A stretch of 6,160 bases of DNA from an uncultured Armatimonadota bacterium (GTDB taxonomy: Bacteria; Armatimonadota; Fimbriimonadia; Fimbriimonadales; Fimbriimonadaceae). The stretch is taken from contig CAMLEL010000160.1 of the NCBI GenBank assembly GCA_946478935.1, positions 1 to 6,160 of the forward strand, in the 5' to 3' direction. The position numbers and the translations under genes are program-made. Below, in pieces: positions 5,885-6,160 of this stretch (positions are counted from its first letter, which is position 1; every line of letters begins with the position of its first letter). The notes below the pieces were generated by a model. It saw nothing but the letters and a program-made list of their open reading frames with translations, ran no database searches and was not told where the DNA came from.

Positions 5885-6160
5885 AAATCTCCTTATGCGG
5901 ATCCCAAACGACTTCGATAACGGTACCTTCTCCAGGAGTCGAATCTAGACAAAACTGGGCGTCGATTTCAGATGCGCGTTCTTGCATGGTTGAGAGTCCG
6001 AGGCCCGTCCTTCGCCGTCCGCGGGCTTTCAAGCCGATTCCGTCATCTTCAACTCGGAGTGAGACAGTCTTGCCTTGTGACCGCAAGAACACTCGGAGAT
6101 GTTTGGCCTGGGAGTGTTTTGCTGCATTGTTCAGGGCCTCTTGGGCAATTCCCAGTAGCT
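5850..6160 (-). CDS. Sensor histidine kinase, C-terminal ATPase part only
   Basis: The frame stays open to the window edge, so the N-terminal sensor and DHp parts lie outside. The visible 102 residues are the HATPase end of a NarX/DesK-type (HisKA_3) kinase: N-box EALNNAAKHSQA (7-18), G1 box VEDDGIGL (36-43), G2 box TGLGLSTMQERA (51-62) and a closing strand around GEGTVIEVVWDP. These bind ATP for autophosphorylation of a histidine upstream. The GTG at 6092 is internal valine in the middle of the domain, not a start. The last residues (KDRNRRRS) read over the first codons of the response regulator. This kind of kinase typically pairs with NarL/LuxR regulators, which agrees with its neighbour. 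The signal sensed is unknown. Confidence 0.92.
   Translation of the reverse strand, partial: LLGIAQEALNNAAKHSQAKHLRVFLRSQGKTVSLRVEDDGIGLKARGRRRTGLGLSTMQERASEIDAQFCLDSTPGEGTVIEVVWDPHKEIYVDKDRNRRRS
5888..5894 (-). promoter_or_regulatory. Ribosome binding site AAGGAGA of the response regulator
   Basis: Read on the minus strand, AAGGAGA lies 3 nt before the ATG at 5884 and inside the kinase coding sequence. This supports the chosen start and coupling with the kinase. Confidence 0.75.

Noticed and set aside
6090..6092. GTG as a start for an 80-residue protein on the minus strand
   Set aside because: The frame continues upstream to the window edge and encodes the kinase N-box, so this GTG is an internal valine.
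1..6160. Defence system, CRISPR array, integrase, transposase or tRNA
   Set aside because: No spaced direct repeats, recombinase motifs, terminal inverted repeats or cloverleaf sequences seen on either strand.

Overview
The window reads as ordinary chromosomal DNA of a bacterium with moderate-to-high GC. It is densely coded with short or overlapping gene junctions, purine-rich Shine-Dalgarno sites and occasional GTG starts. There is no rRNA, tRNA, CRISPR array, transposase or phage gene. The protein set suggests a free-living environmental bacterium, possibly Armatimonadota (Fimbriimonadia-like) or a Planctomycete/Verrucomicrobia-type lineage. The clues are a TIGR03790-family protein, a CelD/BcsL-type acetyltransferase, and a hypothetical protein whose C-terminus (DP.TG..F.YR then LYSVG.N.QDDQG) is of a kind common in those phyla. 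This is inference and the phylum is not settled by the window.

Layout. (1) Bases 1-1281, plus strand: the 3' part of a hypothetical protein gene (1-888), then a small Trp-rich, charged hypothetical protein (961-1281). (2) Bases 1282-1546: the longest non-coding stretch (265 nt), holding inverted repeats with two mutually exclusive pairings and no convincing ORF. (3) Bases 1547-1840: a small, extremely hydrophilic Asn/Pro/Asp/Arg-rich protein with a near-perfect ribosome binding site. (4) Bases 1841-1957: two perfect hairpins in tandem, probably separating transcription units. (5) Bases 1958-5249, plus strand: a likely operon of a GNAT/FemAB-like acetyltransferase (Acetyltransf_6), a family 2 glycosyltransferase, a secreted TIGR03790-family protein and a DCC-family (DUF393) thiol-disulfide protein. 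The last three genes overlap one another by 20 and 4 nt. (6) Bases 5246-6160, minus strand: a NarL/LuxR-type response regulator preceded by its partner histidine kinase, which is cut by the window end. The two overlap by 35 nt.

How they may work together. The central block pairs an acyltransferase of the kind found in exopolysaccharide or cell-envelope loci, a cytoplasmic sugar transferase, a presumptively exported protein of a family known for co-occurrence with exosortase, and a CxxC redox protein. An envelope or surface-polymer role is a reasonable inference, but no substrate can be read from the sequence. The two-component pair converges on this operon with a 4-nt stop-codon overlap; what it regulates cannot be read from the window. 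No radically new system stands out. The best leads are the overlapping GT2/TIGR03790/DCC block and the structured intergenic regions around the Asn-rich small protein.
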